Assembly: GCF_003001675.1 (NCBI RefSeq)
Contig: NZ_PVYW01000001.1
Location: 496,001-560,000, forward strand
Reading direction: 5' to 3'
Length of the DNA: 64,000 bases
Source: Cohnella sp. SGD-V74
GTDB lineage: Bacteria > Bacillota > Bacilli > Paenibacillales > Paenibacillaceae
Position 1 is the stretch's first letter. The number at the start of each line of letters is the position of its first letter. The notes under the pieces are model-generated. The model ran no database searches. It had not been told where the DNA came from and saw only the letters and a list, made by a program, of their open reading frames with translations. Below are positions 17,250 through 26,106 of the stretch, piece by piece. A program made the position numbers and the translations under genes.

Positions 17250-18179
17250 TCAGAACAAGCGTTGCTTGCCGATCTTGGTCATCTGGTAATACGTGACGGC
17301 AAATACGAGCAGCCCCATCATGACGCCCATCGCCGCCGCTTCCCCGAAGTGGAAGTGCTTGAACGCCTCCATGTAGATCAGGCTCGGAATGACCTGCGTC
17401 TGGTTCATCGGACCGCCGGCCGTAATGAAGTACACCTGCGGGAAAAAGCCGAACGCCCCGTTGACCAGATTGATCAGCACGAACACCGTAATCGGGCGCA
17501 GCATCGGCAGCGTCACGCGGAAAAACTTCCCCGTCGCCGAAGCGCCGTCCATGTCCGCCGCCTCGTACAAGTCGCGCGGGATGCCCTGGAGGGCGGCCAG
17601 ATAGATGACAATGCCCCAGCCGACCGTCTTCCAAATATGGAACAGCCAGATCATGATCATCGCCGACCAGTAATGGCTCTTCCAGGCGATCGGCTCGGAC
17701 AGGATGCCGACGTTCAGCAGCACGTAGTTGACGAAGCCGCCCGATCCGTCGGCGAACAAATATTTGAACAGCAGCGCAACGACGATCCACGACGTCACAA
17801 TCGGCAAGTAGTACAGCGTGCGGAACGCGACCTTCATTTTCACGAATCGGGTATTGATGACGACAGCGAAAAACACCGCGAGAAACCAGTTGATCGGCAC
17901 GGTGACCGCTACGTTGAGGAACGTGTTCTTGAGCGCGATCATGAACTTGTCGTTCGGATCGTCGAATACGGAGCGGTAGTTGTCCCACCCGACCCACGGA
18001 CTGTTCTGTCCGGGTAAAATATTGAATTCCTGAAAGCTCACCTTGACGTTCTGGATCATCGGGTAGACGACGAAGACGAGAACGCCGACGAGCCCGACGG
18101 CGACGAACGGAAGAGCGTTCAGCCATTGCGTCAGACCGGTTCGGAACCGGGATTTGCGGGGCAGCGTCGCTTGCGTCAC
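17250..18179 (-). CDS. Carbohydrate ABC transporter permease, MalF type
   Basis: A 309-residue permease with six membrane segments. It has an EAA loop (YEAADMDGASATGKFFRVTLP, about 209-229) and the periplasmic loop common to short MalF homologs. It is encoded between the binding-protein gene (77 bases upstream) and the MalG-type permease. Together these three make a CUT1 importer without its own ATPase. The substrate is not evident: no glycoside hydrolase is encoded in this unit. Confidence 0.95.
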   Translation of the reverse strand: MTQATLPRKSRFRTGLTQWLNALPFVAVGLVGVLVFVVYPMIQNVKVSFQEFNILPGQNSPWVGWDNYRSVFDDPNDKFMIALKNTFLNVAVTVPINWFLAVFFAVVINTRFVKMKVAFRTLYYLPIVTSWIVVALLFKYLFADGSGGFVNYVLLNVGILSEPIAWKSHYWSAMIMIWLFHIWKTVGWGIVIYLAALQGIPRDLYEAADMDGASATGKFFRVTLPMLRPITVFVLINLVNGAFGFFPQVYFITAGGPMNQTQVIPSLIYMEAFKHFHFGEAAAMGVMMGLLVFAVTYYQMTKIGKQRLF

Positions 18180-18256
18180 GGCTATGGCCTCCTTCTATGG
18201 GATAGCGACGGCCGCGCCGCGAGTGCTTCGCCGGCGCAGCCGTCTTCGTGGTAAAG

Positions 18257-19564
18257 CTACTTGGCCAGAATGGCGTTAATCTGCTTCACCGCTTCGTTCA
18301 GCGCGTCCGCCGCCGTCTGATCGCCGCGGATCGCTTTCTCCAGGCTCAGGTTGAAGATCGTCTCCATCTCGCCCCATTGCGGGATCGGCGTGCGCGGCAG
18401 CGCCGTGTTGAGCTGCTCGATGAACGTGCCGATGTACGGATTCTGGCCCGGATCGATCGCCTGCGCGGCCTCGCGGTTCGTCGGCACCATCCCGGCTTCG
18501 ACCATGATCTGCTGCGGCTCCTTGCCGAGCATCCACTTCATGAACGTCCAAGCTTCCTCCGGATGCTTGGAATTGGCGAACGATACGAGGTTCTCTCCGC
18601 CGACAACCGAGATGCTGCCGCCGGGACCGGCCGGGAGCTGCGCGCGAACCGTTTTGTCCAGCGGGTTAAACGTGTTCTCCGCATCGCCGAGCAGAATGCT
18701 GAAAAACCACGGACCGTCGTCGATCATCATATACTGGCCGGACTTCAGGCCGTCCCACGAGCCCGGTTCTCCGCCGAGCAGCGCCGGAATGACGAGCCCT
18801 TCGTTGTTCCAGCTCACGATCGTCTCCAGCGCCTCGATGCTGGCCGGGCTGTTCAGATAACCGTCCACCTGCGTATAGTCGTCGTTCGTCACTTTGCCGC
18901 CGAGGCTCCAGAAGTAAGGCAGCACGCCCCACGCCCCGATGCTCGATACGCCGATGCCCTGCTTGCCTTGGGATTTCAGGTTGCGGGCGGCTTGCACGAG
19001 TTCGTCCATTGTCGCCGGCGCCTGATCCAGCCCCGCTTCCTTCAGCGTATCAGCGTTGTAGATGGCGACTTTCGTGTTCGTGTTAAGCGGCACGCCGTAA
19101 TATTCGCCCTTGAAAATGTTCGTCTGCATCGGACTGTCGAATACGGCGCTCTTCACGTCGTCGAAGCCGGGCAGATCGCTCAGCTTCTTCAGCGCTCCCT
19201 TCGAGGCGAGCTCGGGCACCCAGATGATGTCCATCCGCATCAGATCGGGAGCCGCGTCGCCGGCCACCGCCGCGATCACCTGGTCCTTCAGCCCCTCGTA
19301 CGGCATGCGGGTCAGCTTCAGCTCGATGTTCGGATGCTCGGTCTCGAACTTCGGCTTGATCTTCTCGAGCAGCACCTTCTCCTCGGAGTCCGAATACGTG
19401 TGCCAATATTCGATCGTGACCTTTTCCGCCGGTTTCGCGGAGCTCTCGGACGCCTTGCTCGGGCTGGCGCTTCCGCTCGGCGCCCCTTCGTTATTTCCCC
19501 CGCCGCATGCGGCCAATACGAACGTCAGCGCGAACGCCAGCACAACGGATAAGCTTTTTTTCAT
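18257..19564 (-). CDS. Sugar-binding lipoprotein (family 1 solute-binding protein)
   Basis: A 435-residue receptor with a lipoprotein signal ending LAAC (Cys20) followed by a Gly/Asn- and Ser/Ala-rich linker. The mature sequence has TIEYWHTYSDSEEKVL, EHPNIELKL, DLMRMDIIWVPELA and NTNTKVAIYN, typical of family-1 oligosaccharide receptors. It is the first gene of the second sugar transporter; its upstream region carries a good cre match. The gene at 11567-12874 encodes a paralog of it. Confidence 0.95.
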   Translation of the reverse strand: MKKSLSVVLAFALTFVLAACGGGNNEGAPSGSASPSKASESSAKPAEKVTIEYWHTYSDSEEKVLLEKIKPKFETEHPNIELKLTRMPYEGLKDQVIAAVAGDAAPDLMRMDIIWVPELASKGALKKLSDLPGFDDVKSAVFDSPMQTNIFKGEYYGVPLNTNTKVAIYNADTLKEAGLDQAPATMDELVQAARNLKSQGKQGIGVSSIGAWGVLPYFWSLGGKVTNDDYTQVDGYLNSPASIEALETIVSWNNEGLVIPALLGGEPGSWDGLKSGQYMMIDDGPWFFSILLGDAENTFNPLDKTVRAQLPAGPGGSISVVGGENLVSFANSKHPEEAWTFMKWMLGKEPQQIMVEAGMVPTNREAAQAIDPGQNPYIGTFIEQLNTALPRTPIPQWGEMETIFNLSLEKAIRGDQTAADALNEAVKQINAILAK

Positions 19565-19676
19565 CGCCTGATCTCCCCCATTAACGTGATTTACATCTGA
19601 CTCCGGGCAACCCCTTCGGCTGACCCGGAGGTTGGATGTCGTTGCTCGTTTAGTATGCGAGAATTCGGCCGGATTC

Positions 19677-19691
19677 GGAAACCGCTTACAT
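19677..19691 (-). promoter_or_regulatory. Candidate cre site before the second sugar transporter
   Basis: Minus-strand ATGTAAGCGGTTTCC fits WTGNAANCGNWNNCW at 14 of 15 positions. It lies about 115 bases upstream of the binding-protein start, with CATACTAAA 20-30 bases closer that could serve as -10. This predicts glucose repression through CcpA. Confidence 0.5.
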
Positions 19692-19748
19692 TACGCTTTA
19701 GGGGGACTGCGTTCCGTAGTTTGACGAGGCTTGGACCGCACGCGCAGC

Positions 19749-19796
19749 AAAAAAGGTGTCGAACGTTCCGATTGCAATCGGAATGCCCGACACCTT
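19749..19796 (-). terminator. Strong terminator after the Gfo/Idh gene
   Basis: On the minus strand AAGGTGTCG pairs with CGACACCTT, enclosing a second perfect palindrome TTCCGATTGCAATCGGAA, and six T residues follow. It ends the transcript of the dehydrogenase gene that stops at 19813. Confidence 0.9.
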
Positions 19797-19812
19797 ATTG
19801 GGGTAATATTTC

Positions 19813-20886
19813 TTATTCCGCTTCGACCGCAACCGCAGCCCGGGCCGTGTTCGCCCGCACGACCGCTTCGAGAAGCAGTTGATTGCGATAGCCGTCCTCC
19901 AGCCCGGCGAATTCCGGGCTGGCCGGACTCTCGCCGCGGATGCGTTCGGCGAACTCCGCCCACGGGTTCAGCCCTTCGTTCTCCGCGACGTCGATCTTCT
20001 GGGTCGCCGTCTCCCTGCCGTCCTCCGTCGGATACGTCCAGACGAGCTGCCGGTCGTTCAGCGTGCTGACGCGCAGCGTCCCCTTCTCCCCGTACAGCGC
20101 GATCTCGTGCTGGTTGCCTGAGCCGAGCGCGTTGCGCGACGTCTGGAACACCCCGACTGCGCCGTCCGCGAAGCGGGCGTTAAAGCAGGCGAAGTCGTCG
20201 ACCTTGACCGGTACGGACTCCCCCGTCCGCGGATGAGGGCGCTCCGGCACGATCGTCGTTAGCATTGCCTGAAGCTCGGCCATGCGTCCCCCGGTCAAAT
20301 ATTCCGCGATGTCGATCATATGCGAGCCGAGGTCTCCGAGCGTCCCCGTTCCCGTCACCGCCTCGTCGAAGCGCCACAGGAACGGCGTGTTTTTCACCGT
20401 CGAGCCCCAGTCCTGCAAATATTGCACGAACAGATGGTTGATGCGGCCCAGCTTGCCTTCGGCGACGAACTTCCGCGCATATTGGAAAGCCGGTCCGTTG
20501 CGGTACGAGAAATTGATCAGCAGCGGAATCGGGCGGCGGCGGTACGCCTCCAGCACCTCGCGCGCCTCGTCCAGCGTCCGCGTCAGCGGCTTCTCCGCGA
20601 AGAGCGGCTTGCCCGCCGCGATGCATGCCAGCAGAATCGCCGCATGCGAATCGTTCGGCGTCACGGAGACGACGCCTTCCACCCCCGCATCGGCGATGAG
20701 CGCATCCGCATCGCGATAGCGCCGCTCCTCCGGCACGCCCAGATTGCCGCCCACCTCCGCCAGCGCTTCCTCGCTGACGTCGCACAGCGCGACGATCTTC
20801 ACGCCCTCCACCTTGCCCAACTGCTCGATATGATATCTTGCCATTCCGCCCAATCCGATAACTCCGATGCTGACTTGCCTGCTCAC
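19813..20886 (-). CDS. Gfo/Idh/MocA family NAD(P)-dependent dehydrogenase
   Basis: A 357-residue oxidoreductase. The N-terminal Rossmann domain begins VSIGVIGLGGMARYH (GxGGMA dinucleotide loop). The motif ekp at LFAEKPLTRTL contains the conserved catalytic-domain Lys, and DLGSHMIDIAEYL carries the Gly-Ser-His-x-x-Asp seen in sugar and inositol dehydrogenases of this family. I prefer the GTG at 20886 (GAAGG eight bases before); an ATG at 20907 is an alternative that adds seven residues. It is transcribed alone, between two terminators, and may act on the sugar taken up by the neighbouring transporter; that link is inference. Confidence 0.87.
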   Translation of the reverse strand: MSRQVSIGVIGLGGMARYHIEQLGKVEGVKIVALCDVSEEALAEVGGNLGVPEERRYRDADALIADAGVEGVVSVTPNDSHAAILLACIAAGKPLFAEKPLTRTLDEAREVLEAYRRRPIPLLINFSYRNGPAFQYARKFVAEGKLGRINHLFVQYLQDWGSTVKNTPFLWRFDEAVTGTGTLGDLGSHMIDIAEYLTGGRMAELQAMLTTIVPERPHPRTGESVPVKVDDFACFNARFADGAVGVFQTSRNALGSGNQHEIALYGEKGTLRVSTLNDRQLVWTYPTEDGRETATQKIDVAENEGLNPWAEFAERIRGESPASPEFAGLEDGYRNQLLLEAVVRANTARAAVAVEAE

Positions 20887-21047
20887 AGAGATCGCCTTCT
20901 TTCGCATGAAGAGGTTCAACCCTCATCATAAGGGTATCGCCTTATCGATTCGCAGCGCGCGGCGAAATTCCTGCAAGCCGCGGCATCTTCCGAATATAAA
21001 ACACGGAATCGGAACGGGCGACTCCTTCTTGGCGGCAATGAACAGCG

Positions 21048-21086
21048 AAAAGCCCTCCGACCCGCAGCTGCGGAATCGAAAGGCTT
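21048..21086 (-). terminator. Terminator after the siderophore lipoprotein gene
   Basis: Minus-strand AAGCC-TTTCGATTCCGCAG pairs with CTGCGG-GTCGGAGGGCTT, followed by TTCGC. The gene it follows stops at 21113. The stem has a few mismatches and the T-run is short. Confidence 0.6.
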
Positions 21087-21112
21087 CTCTCTCGCACGTA
21101 TAGGTACATGGC

Positions 21113-22156
21113 TCAGGGAGCCAGGCTTTCCAGCACGTCCTCGACGATTTGCCGGTTGGCGATAATTCCGGTATACAGCCAGCTGGAATTGGCCGGATAT
21201 TCGTGGACGTTGCCGTTTTTGACCGCTTTGACGCTCTGCCAGATCGGGTCCTTGAGCGCCTCCGACCCGGTGGCGGCGTCGCTGTTGATCAGGAAAATAT
21301 GGTCGGCGTCCAGCTCGGTCAGCGCCTCCAGCGAGACGGATTTCCAGATGCCGCCCTCGCCCTTGGAGATGCGCTCGACAAGCTCCGGCACGGCCAATCC
21401 GAGATCGCGGTACAGCACGTCGCCGCTGGACTGGTTGTCGCTGACCATCCAGAACGTTTTGGACACGAGCCAGATGGCCGTGGCGGAAGGACGCTTGCCT
21501 TCGTACGCCGCGTCGATCTTCTCGCGGGCGACCCGCAATTCCTCATCGTACGAGTCCAGCACCGACTGGGCTTCCTCTCCCTTGCCGAGCACCTCGCCGA
21601 TCTTGAGCAGCGCCTTGCGCCAGTCCGTATTCACTTCCTGGCCGAGGGCGTAGGTCGGGGCGATTTTGGCGTACGTATCGTATTTGCCGTCGGCGATCAG
21701 CGCCTCGTCCCCGATCAGAATCAAGTCCGGAGCGAGGCTGGTCACCGCTTCGAACGGAAGGTCGTGCGGAACCGTCTGAACGTCCGCCAGCTCCTCCTGC
21801 AAATATCCCATAGGCGAACCGCCGACCGACCACTGGGCTACCGGCTCGACGCCGAGCGCCACCAAGTAGTCTTCCAGATAAGACCCCAGCACGCGCTGGG
21901 GCTTGGCGGGCACAACCACCTCATGTCCGAGCGGATCGACCAGCGTCCGCTCCGTCTGCTCGTCCTCCTGAGGCTCGGCTTCCGGAGAAGCGGCCTCCTG
22001 CTCTTGCGAAGGAGCCGCCTGACCTGTACCGGCCGGTTCGGTCGCTCCGGCGTCCCCCGCTTTATCGTTATTGCCGCCGCAAGCCGCAAGCAGCATCACC
22101 GTCATCGCTGCGGCGACCAACGCATACAGCAATCTGTTTCTTCTTTTCCAACCCAT
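21113..22156 (-). CDS. Siderophore-binding lipoprotein (FecB/FhuD-type)
   Basis: A 347-residue iron-complex receptor. The signal ends LLAAC (Cys26), followed by a linker rich in Ala, Glu and Gln. The mature part has the helical-backbone binding fold: LGHEVVVPAKPQRVLGSY, then ALGVEPVAQW, LAPDLILIGD and the C-terminal GNVHEYPANSSWLYTG. The promoter region carries a Fur-box-like sequence. It is the last gene of the iron cluster, downstream of the Btr-like regulator, and could deliver cargo to the two FecCD permeases further upstream. Confidence 0.92.
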   Translation of the reverse strand: MGWKRRNRLLYALVAAAMTVMLLAACGGNNDKAGDAGATEPAGTGQAAPSQEQEAASPEAEPQEDEQTERTLVDPLGHEVVVPAKPQRVLGSYLEDYLVALGVEPVAQWSVGGSPMGYLQEELADVQTVPHDLPFEAVTSLAPDLILIGDEALIADGKYDTYAKIAPTYALGQEVNTDWRKALLKIGEVLGKGEEAQSVLDSYDEELRVAREKIDAAYEGKRPSATAIWLVSKTFWMVSDNQSSGDVLYRDLGLAVPELVERISKGEGGIWKSVSLEALTELDADHIFLINSDAATGSEALKDPIWQSVKAVKNGNVHEYPANSSWLYTGIIANRQIVEDVLESLAP

Positions 22157-22198
22157 CCTTCGTAACTCCTCCCGATTCCATAAACTGCCCCACTTAGA

Positions 22199-22218
22199 TG
22201 AGATCGATTCTCATTATC
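22199..22218 (-). promoter_or_regulatory. Fur box before siderophore lipoprotein gene
   Basis: GAGATCGATTCTCATTATC (22200-22218) agrees with the 19-base Fur consensus at 14 positions and contains the strong half ATTCTCA. It is 45-60 bases upstream of the lipoprotein start, so iron repression by Fur is expected. Confidence 0.7.
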
Positions 22219-22256
22219 ATCGGACAATCTTATTTTATCAGGATGAATGCGGCCGT

Positions 22257-23903
22257 CTATGGATTAAAGTCATTCCTTTCATGCACAAAGACGCACGGGC
22301 CGCCGCCTGCCCTTCCGTGCTTCAGCAGCAGCTCTCTTTGCAGCTCCAACTGCTTGATCATCGACAGCATGTCCGCGGAATGGAACAGCTGCCGGTCGAC
22401 AAAGTAAATACGATTGTTGCGATACGCCTCGATCGAGCTCCAAACCGGGTGACGCATCATACGAGCGACCCACGCCTCGCTGTCGGAGGTGAACGGATAG
22501 CAGACGAACATATGGTCCGCCGCATACTCCGGCAACTGTTCCATCCGCAGTTCGGTAATCATCCCCTTGCCCATGACGTGACGGCGAACGCTGTCCGGGG
22601 GCTCCAGCTCCATCGCCCGATACAGGTTGTACCCCCCGCGTCCGTGAAACTCGCTGAATACCCAGATGCTGTCGGGACTGAGCTCGTAGAGGCCGACCGT
22701 CTCGCCAGGAATGATAATATCGGCGATCTCCTCCCGAATCCTCTTCCCCCGCTCCATATAACGCGACACGCAGGCTTCCGCCTCCGCCCGCTTGCCGAGA
22801 GCGTCCGCCAGACGGCGCAAGCGCTCGACCGGGTCTCCGTACGGAACGACCATCGTCGGCGCGACCGCCTGCAGCTTGCCGATCAGCTCCGCGCCGAGCC
22901 ATAGCGGCGCGACGATCAATTCCGGGTCCAGATCGATAACCGGCTGCACAGACGTCCGCCCCACGTCGACCAGATCCCGCACTTCCTCCCTCAGCAGAAA
23001 ATGTTTGCCCAGCCCGCCGAAGTAGGAAGCTCCGACCGGCTTTACGCCGAGCGCGAGCAGGCTGCCGATCCAATCGTAGATGACGACCCGCTTCGGCTCG
23101 CTCAAGTAAGCCTTCGGCGAGAAGCCGGTCGCCTGCTTAAACTTGCGGCTCAAATACAGGCCGTTCGAGTAACCGACATTGCGGGCGATCTCGTCCAGAT
23201 TGTCGCGGGTAAGCAGAAGCTGCTCCTTCGCCTTGCGAATGCGGATGCCGGCCAAATAGTCGGCGAAGCCGATGCCCGTCTCCTGTTTGAACAGGCCGGA
23301 GAAGACGCGCGGATGGAAGCCGGCCAGCGCCGCCATCGCATCCCTCGTAATCTCTTCGTTGTAATGCTGCTGCAAATACGAGGTCACCATGTGGATCGCC
23401 GTTCGGTGATCCGGAGCCGCGGCAGGACTGCCGGCTGCCGGGCTTTGCTCCCTCAACCGCAGCAGCAGCTCGTACAGCAGCATCTCCCTGCGCATGAGCT
23501 TAATGTCGTCGGTATCCGTCGAAGCGGCCAGAATGTCCCGAACAAGCTCCGCCGTCCGATAGGAAGCGCCGGTCTCGATCTCGCCGTCCGGCAGCCAGCG
23601 GTTCGTCCGTTCCCGGTAGACGCCTTCTTCGCCCGCCGCTTCGCTGCGGCGGACGATGGAGAAGCGCACGCAAGCGACTTCCAGATGGCGTTTATCGGCC
23701 GCCTGCATTTCCGCGAACCGGTCCGGATTGCAGAAGACGATCGTTCCCGGCGTCATCATCCATTGCTCCCCGTCGATCGCAAGCCGGCCTTGGCCTCCAA
23801 GGGCGGCGAACAGACAGTAGCCGTCCGTCCAGCGTCTGTCCGCCCCGTCCGCCGCTTGCAGCACGGTCCGCCATGCGCCCGTGCACGTATATAATTCATC
23901 CAT
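22257..23903 (-). CDS. AraC regulator fused to a siderophore-binding domain (Btr-like)
   Basis: A 548-residue two-part regulator. Residues 1-150 are an AraC-type cupin-like sensor region, about 165-270 the double HTH (ITRDAMAALAGFHPRVFSGLFK, EIARNVGYSNGLYLSRKFKQ, TGFSPKAYL). From about 275 to the end there is a FecB/FhuD-type binding fold (RVVIYDWIGSLLALGVKPVG, LDPELIVAPLWLG) with no signal peptide, so the whole protein is cytoplasmic. This is the architecture of Bacillus Btr, which activates bacillibactin uptake genes when the binding domain holds the ferric siderophore. It lies between the two permeases and the lipoprotein gene it probably controls. Confidence 0.93.
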   Translation of the reverse strand: MDELYTCTGAWRTVLQAADGADRRWTDGYCLFAALGGQGRLAIDGEQWMMTPGTIVFCNPDRFAEMQAADKRHLEVACVRFSIVRRSEAAGEEGVYRERTNRWLPDGEIETGASYRTAELVRDILAASTDTDDIKLMRREMLLYELLLRLREQSPAAGSPAAAPDHRTAIHMVTSYLQQHYNEEITRDAMAALAGFHPRVFSGLFKQETGIGFADYLAGIRIRKAKEQLLLTRDNLDEIARNVGYSNGLYLSRKFKQATGFSPKAYLSEPKRVVIYDWIGSLLALGVKPVGASYFGGLGKHFLLREEVRDLVDVGRTSVQPVIDLDPELIVAPLWLGAELIGKLQAVAPTMVVPYGDPVERLRRLADALGKRAEAEACVSRYMERGKRIREEIADIIIPGETVGLYELSPDSIWVFSEFHGRGGYNLYRAMELEPPDSVRRHVMGKGMITELRMEQLPEYAADHMFVCYPFTSDSEAWVARMMRHPVWSSIEAYRNNRIYFVDRQLFHSADMLSMIKQLELQRELLLKHGRAGGGPCVFVHERNDFNP

Positions 23904-24008
23904 AGGTCAGCGTATCCGTCCTTCGGCTAATCATTGTCGCGATGTACTTTCAGTGTACACGCATGACGGCCGTCGGACAATCGCTCGGCCCCGGACACCC
24001 GCCCGCTT

Positions 24009-25013
24009 TTACGACTTCGCTTTCTCTCTCCGCATAAGCAAATACAGGAAAAACGGCGCTCCGATCCCGGCCGTAAACACGCCTGCGGGAATGTCGAGAG
24101 GCTGGAACAGCGTTCTGCCGGCCAGATCGGACAACAGCAGCAGATTGGCGCCGATCAGCGCGGATACCGGAATGATTACCGCATGCGATCGTCCGGCGAT
24201 TCTCCTCGCCATATGAGGCGCCAGCAGCCCAATAAAGGAAAGCGTGCCGGCTATGCCTACAGCCGCTCCCGCCAAGGCGACGCTGATTCCGATAAGGATG
24301 ATGCGATGAAGCTGAAGCCGGCTTCCCAGACCGATGGCCGCGGCGTCGCCGAGCGACTGCACGTTCAATTCCTTGGCATAGAGCAGCGAGAGCGGCAAAA
24401 ATAACGCAACCCACGGCCATAGCGCCTGAATGTACGTCCAGTTGGTGCCGTAGACGCTTCCCGTCATCCAGTTCAGCACCTGAGCCGCGAGATAAGCCGG
24501 GCCGCTGATCAGCAGGAACATCGTGATTGCGCCGGCCGCCGTGGAGATGCCGATTCCGATCAGCACGAGCCTCATCGGCGATACGCCCTTGCTCCAAGCC
24601 AGCACGTAGTTGATCGCGGCCGCGACGAAAGCGCCGGCAATCGCGACGACCGGAATCCAGTGAACGCTGTATCCCTGGAACAGCGTCATGAAGGCGACTG
24701 CGGCGACCGAAGCGCCTCCCGTCACCCCCATCAGATCGGGCGAAGCGAGCGGATTGCGAACGACGCCCTGGAGCAGCGCCCCGGACACCGCCAGCGCCGC
24801 TCCAACCAGCAGAGCCGCCATGATTCTTGGCATCCGGAGCTTCATGACGATCAGGTCGCTGCCCTGGTCGTTCCTTCCGATCAGAGACAGGACGACCTCC
24901 TTGAGGGGAACTCCCACTCCTCCTATCGACAGACAGACAAGCGCGGTCAACGCCGTTACAACGGTTAACGACAACAGCAGGTACATCGTCCTGCGCGAAT
25001 TCCGCCTACTCAT
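24009..25013 (-). CDS. Siderophore ABC transporter permease, FecCD family
   Basis: A 334-residue membrane protein with about nine hydrophobic segments. Recognisable family parts are LRMPRIMAALLVGAALAVSGALLQ, NPLASPDLMGVTGGA and, near the end, GTLSFIGLLAPHMARRI, which carries the loop contacting the ATPase. The first codon overlaps the end of the preceding permease gene by eight bases, so the pair is translationally coupled and builds a heterodimeric pore. No ATPase gene lies in the cluster. Confidence 0.95.
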   Translation of the reverse strand: MSRRNSRRTMYLLLSLTVVTALTALVCLSIGGVGVPLKEVVLSLIGRNDQGSDLIVMKLRMPRIMAALLVGAALAVSGALLQGVVRNPLASPDLMGVTGGASVAAVAFMTLFQGYSVHWIPVVAIAGAFVAAAINYVLAWSKGVSPMRLVLIGIGISTAAGAITMFLLISGPAYLAAQVLNWMTGSVYGTNWTYIQALWPWVALFLPLSLLYAKELNVQSLGDAAAIGLGSRLQLHRIILIGISVALAGAAVGIAGTLSFIGLLAPHMARRIAGRSHAVIIPVSALIGANLLLLSDLAGRTLFQPLDIPAGVFTAGIGAPFFLYLLMRREKAKS

Positions 25014-26043
25014 GCTTCCTCCTTCTCGCGACGCGGATCAGAAACGGAACGCCGATCAGCGCCGTCGCGACCCCTACGGGAACTTCCTTCGGCATCAGGA
25101 CGAATCGCGAGGCGAGATCGGCCGTAACCAGAAGAATGGCGCCCGTTATCGCGCAATAAGGAATGAGCCAGCGGTGGTCGTTGCCGACGAGCGCCCTGCA
25201 CAGGTGCGGCACGACGAGGCCAACGAACGCGATCGGACCGGCGATGGCGACGGAGCTGCCCGCGAGGAGCACGACGGCGACCGCCGCCGCGGCCCGGGAG
25301 ATCAACAGTCTCTGACCGAGGCTCTTGGCGTTGTCGTCGCCGAGCGCCATGACGTTCAGCGATCCCGACAGCAGCATCGCCAGCGCCAGTCCCGCCAGCA
25401 TGTAGGGAAGAACGTCCGCCAGGTGCTCCAGCTTCCTGCCCGAGACGGAGCCGATCATCCAGAACAAGGCGGATTCCAGCGATTGCTTGTGGAGAAGCAT
25501 GAGCCCCGACGTAGCCGACGACGCGAAAGCCGCGATCGCGGCTCCGGCCAAGGTCAGCCTGACCGGCTCGAAGCCTCCCCGTTCGCGGGCGCCGATCGCA
25601 TAGACGAACGCTGCCGCCGCGAGCGCGCCCGCGAACGCGATCCAGATCATGCCGCCGAGCGTCAGCGAAGAGCCGAAGGCGATCAGCCCAACCACGACGA
25701 ACAGCGACGCGCCCGAGTTAATGCCCAGCACCGACGGCGACGCCAGCGGATTTTTCGTGACGACCTGCATGACCGCTCCCGCAACGGCAAGGCTGGCTCC
25801 CGTCGCAAGCGCCACGAGCGCCCGGGGCACCCGGGTCGTCGTCAGGATCAGATGGTCGTTGGAACCGTCGAAATGGCGGTAGGATTGCCACAGATCCGCG
25901 ATTCCGTAATTGTGAAGACCGAGCAATATGCTCAATAAGACGCTTGCCAGCAGCAGAACTGCGCCGACGAACAAGCCGGCCGCCCTCTGCCTGCGGTTAT
26001 GCAAACGAAACGCGTTTTCCTGCGATTGCTTCAACTGTCTCAC
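25006..26043 (-). CDS. Siderophore ABC transporter permease, FecCD family
   Basis: A 345-residue FecCD permease: TRVPRALVALATGASLAVAGAVMQ, NPLASPSVLGINSGAS and GPIAFVGLVVPHLCRAL are the family landmarks, with about nine hydrophobic segments. It begins 63 bases after the lipoprotein gene that stops at 26107 and overlaps the next permease gene by eight bases. The order lipoprotein-permease-permease is that of feuABC-type loci that borrow a YusV/FhuC ATPase encoded elsewhere. Confidence 0.95.
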   Translation of the reverse strand: MRQLKQSQENAFRLHNRRQRAAGLFVGAVLLLASVLLSILLGLHNYGIADLWQSYRHFDGSNDHLILTTTRVPRALVALATGASLAVAGAVMQVVTKNPLASPSVLGINSGASLFVVVGLIAFGSSLTLGGMIWIAFAGALAAAAFVYAIGARERGGFEPVRLTLAGAAIAAFASSATSGLMLLHKQSLESALFWMIGSVSGRKLEHLADVLPYMLAGLALAMLLSGSLNVMALGDDNAKSLGQRLLISRAAAAVAVVLLAGSSVAIAGPIAFVGLVVPHLCRALVGNDHRWLIPYCAITGAILLVTADLASRFVLMPKEVPVGVATALIGVPFLIRVARRRKHE

Positions 26044-26106
26044 CCGTCGCCCAAAAGCTCAACAAGCCGACGCGTCAGGGGCGTCAGCTTGCCGGCATGC
26101 CATTTC

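Noticed and set aside
17227..18126. N-terminal 300 codons in frame with the MalG-type permease
   Set aside because: They overlap the MalF-type gene in another register and are low-complexity Arg-rich; the real start at 17226 has a strong ribosome site.
19749..19796. Regulatory operator (nested palindrome)
   Set aside because: Position right after a stop codon and the trailing T-run fit a terminator better.
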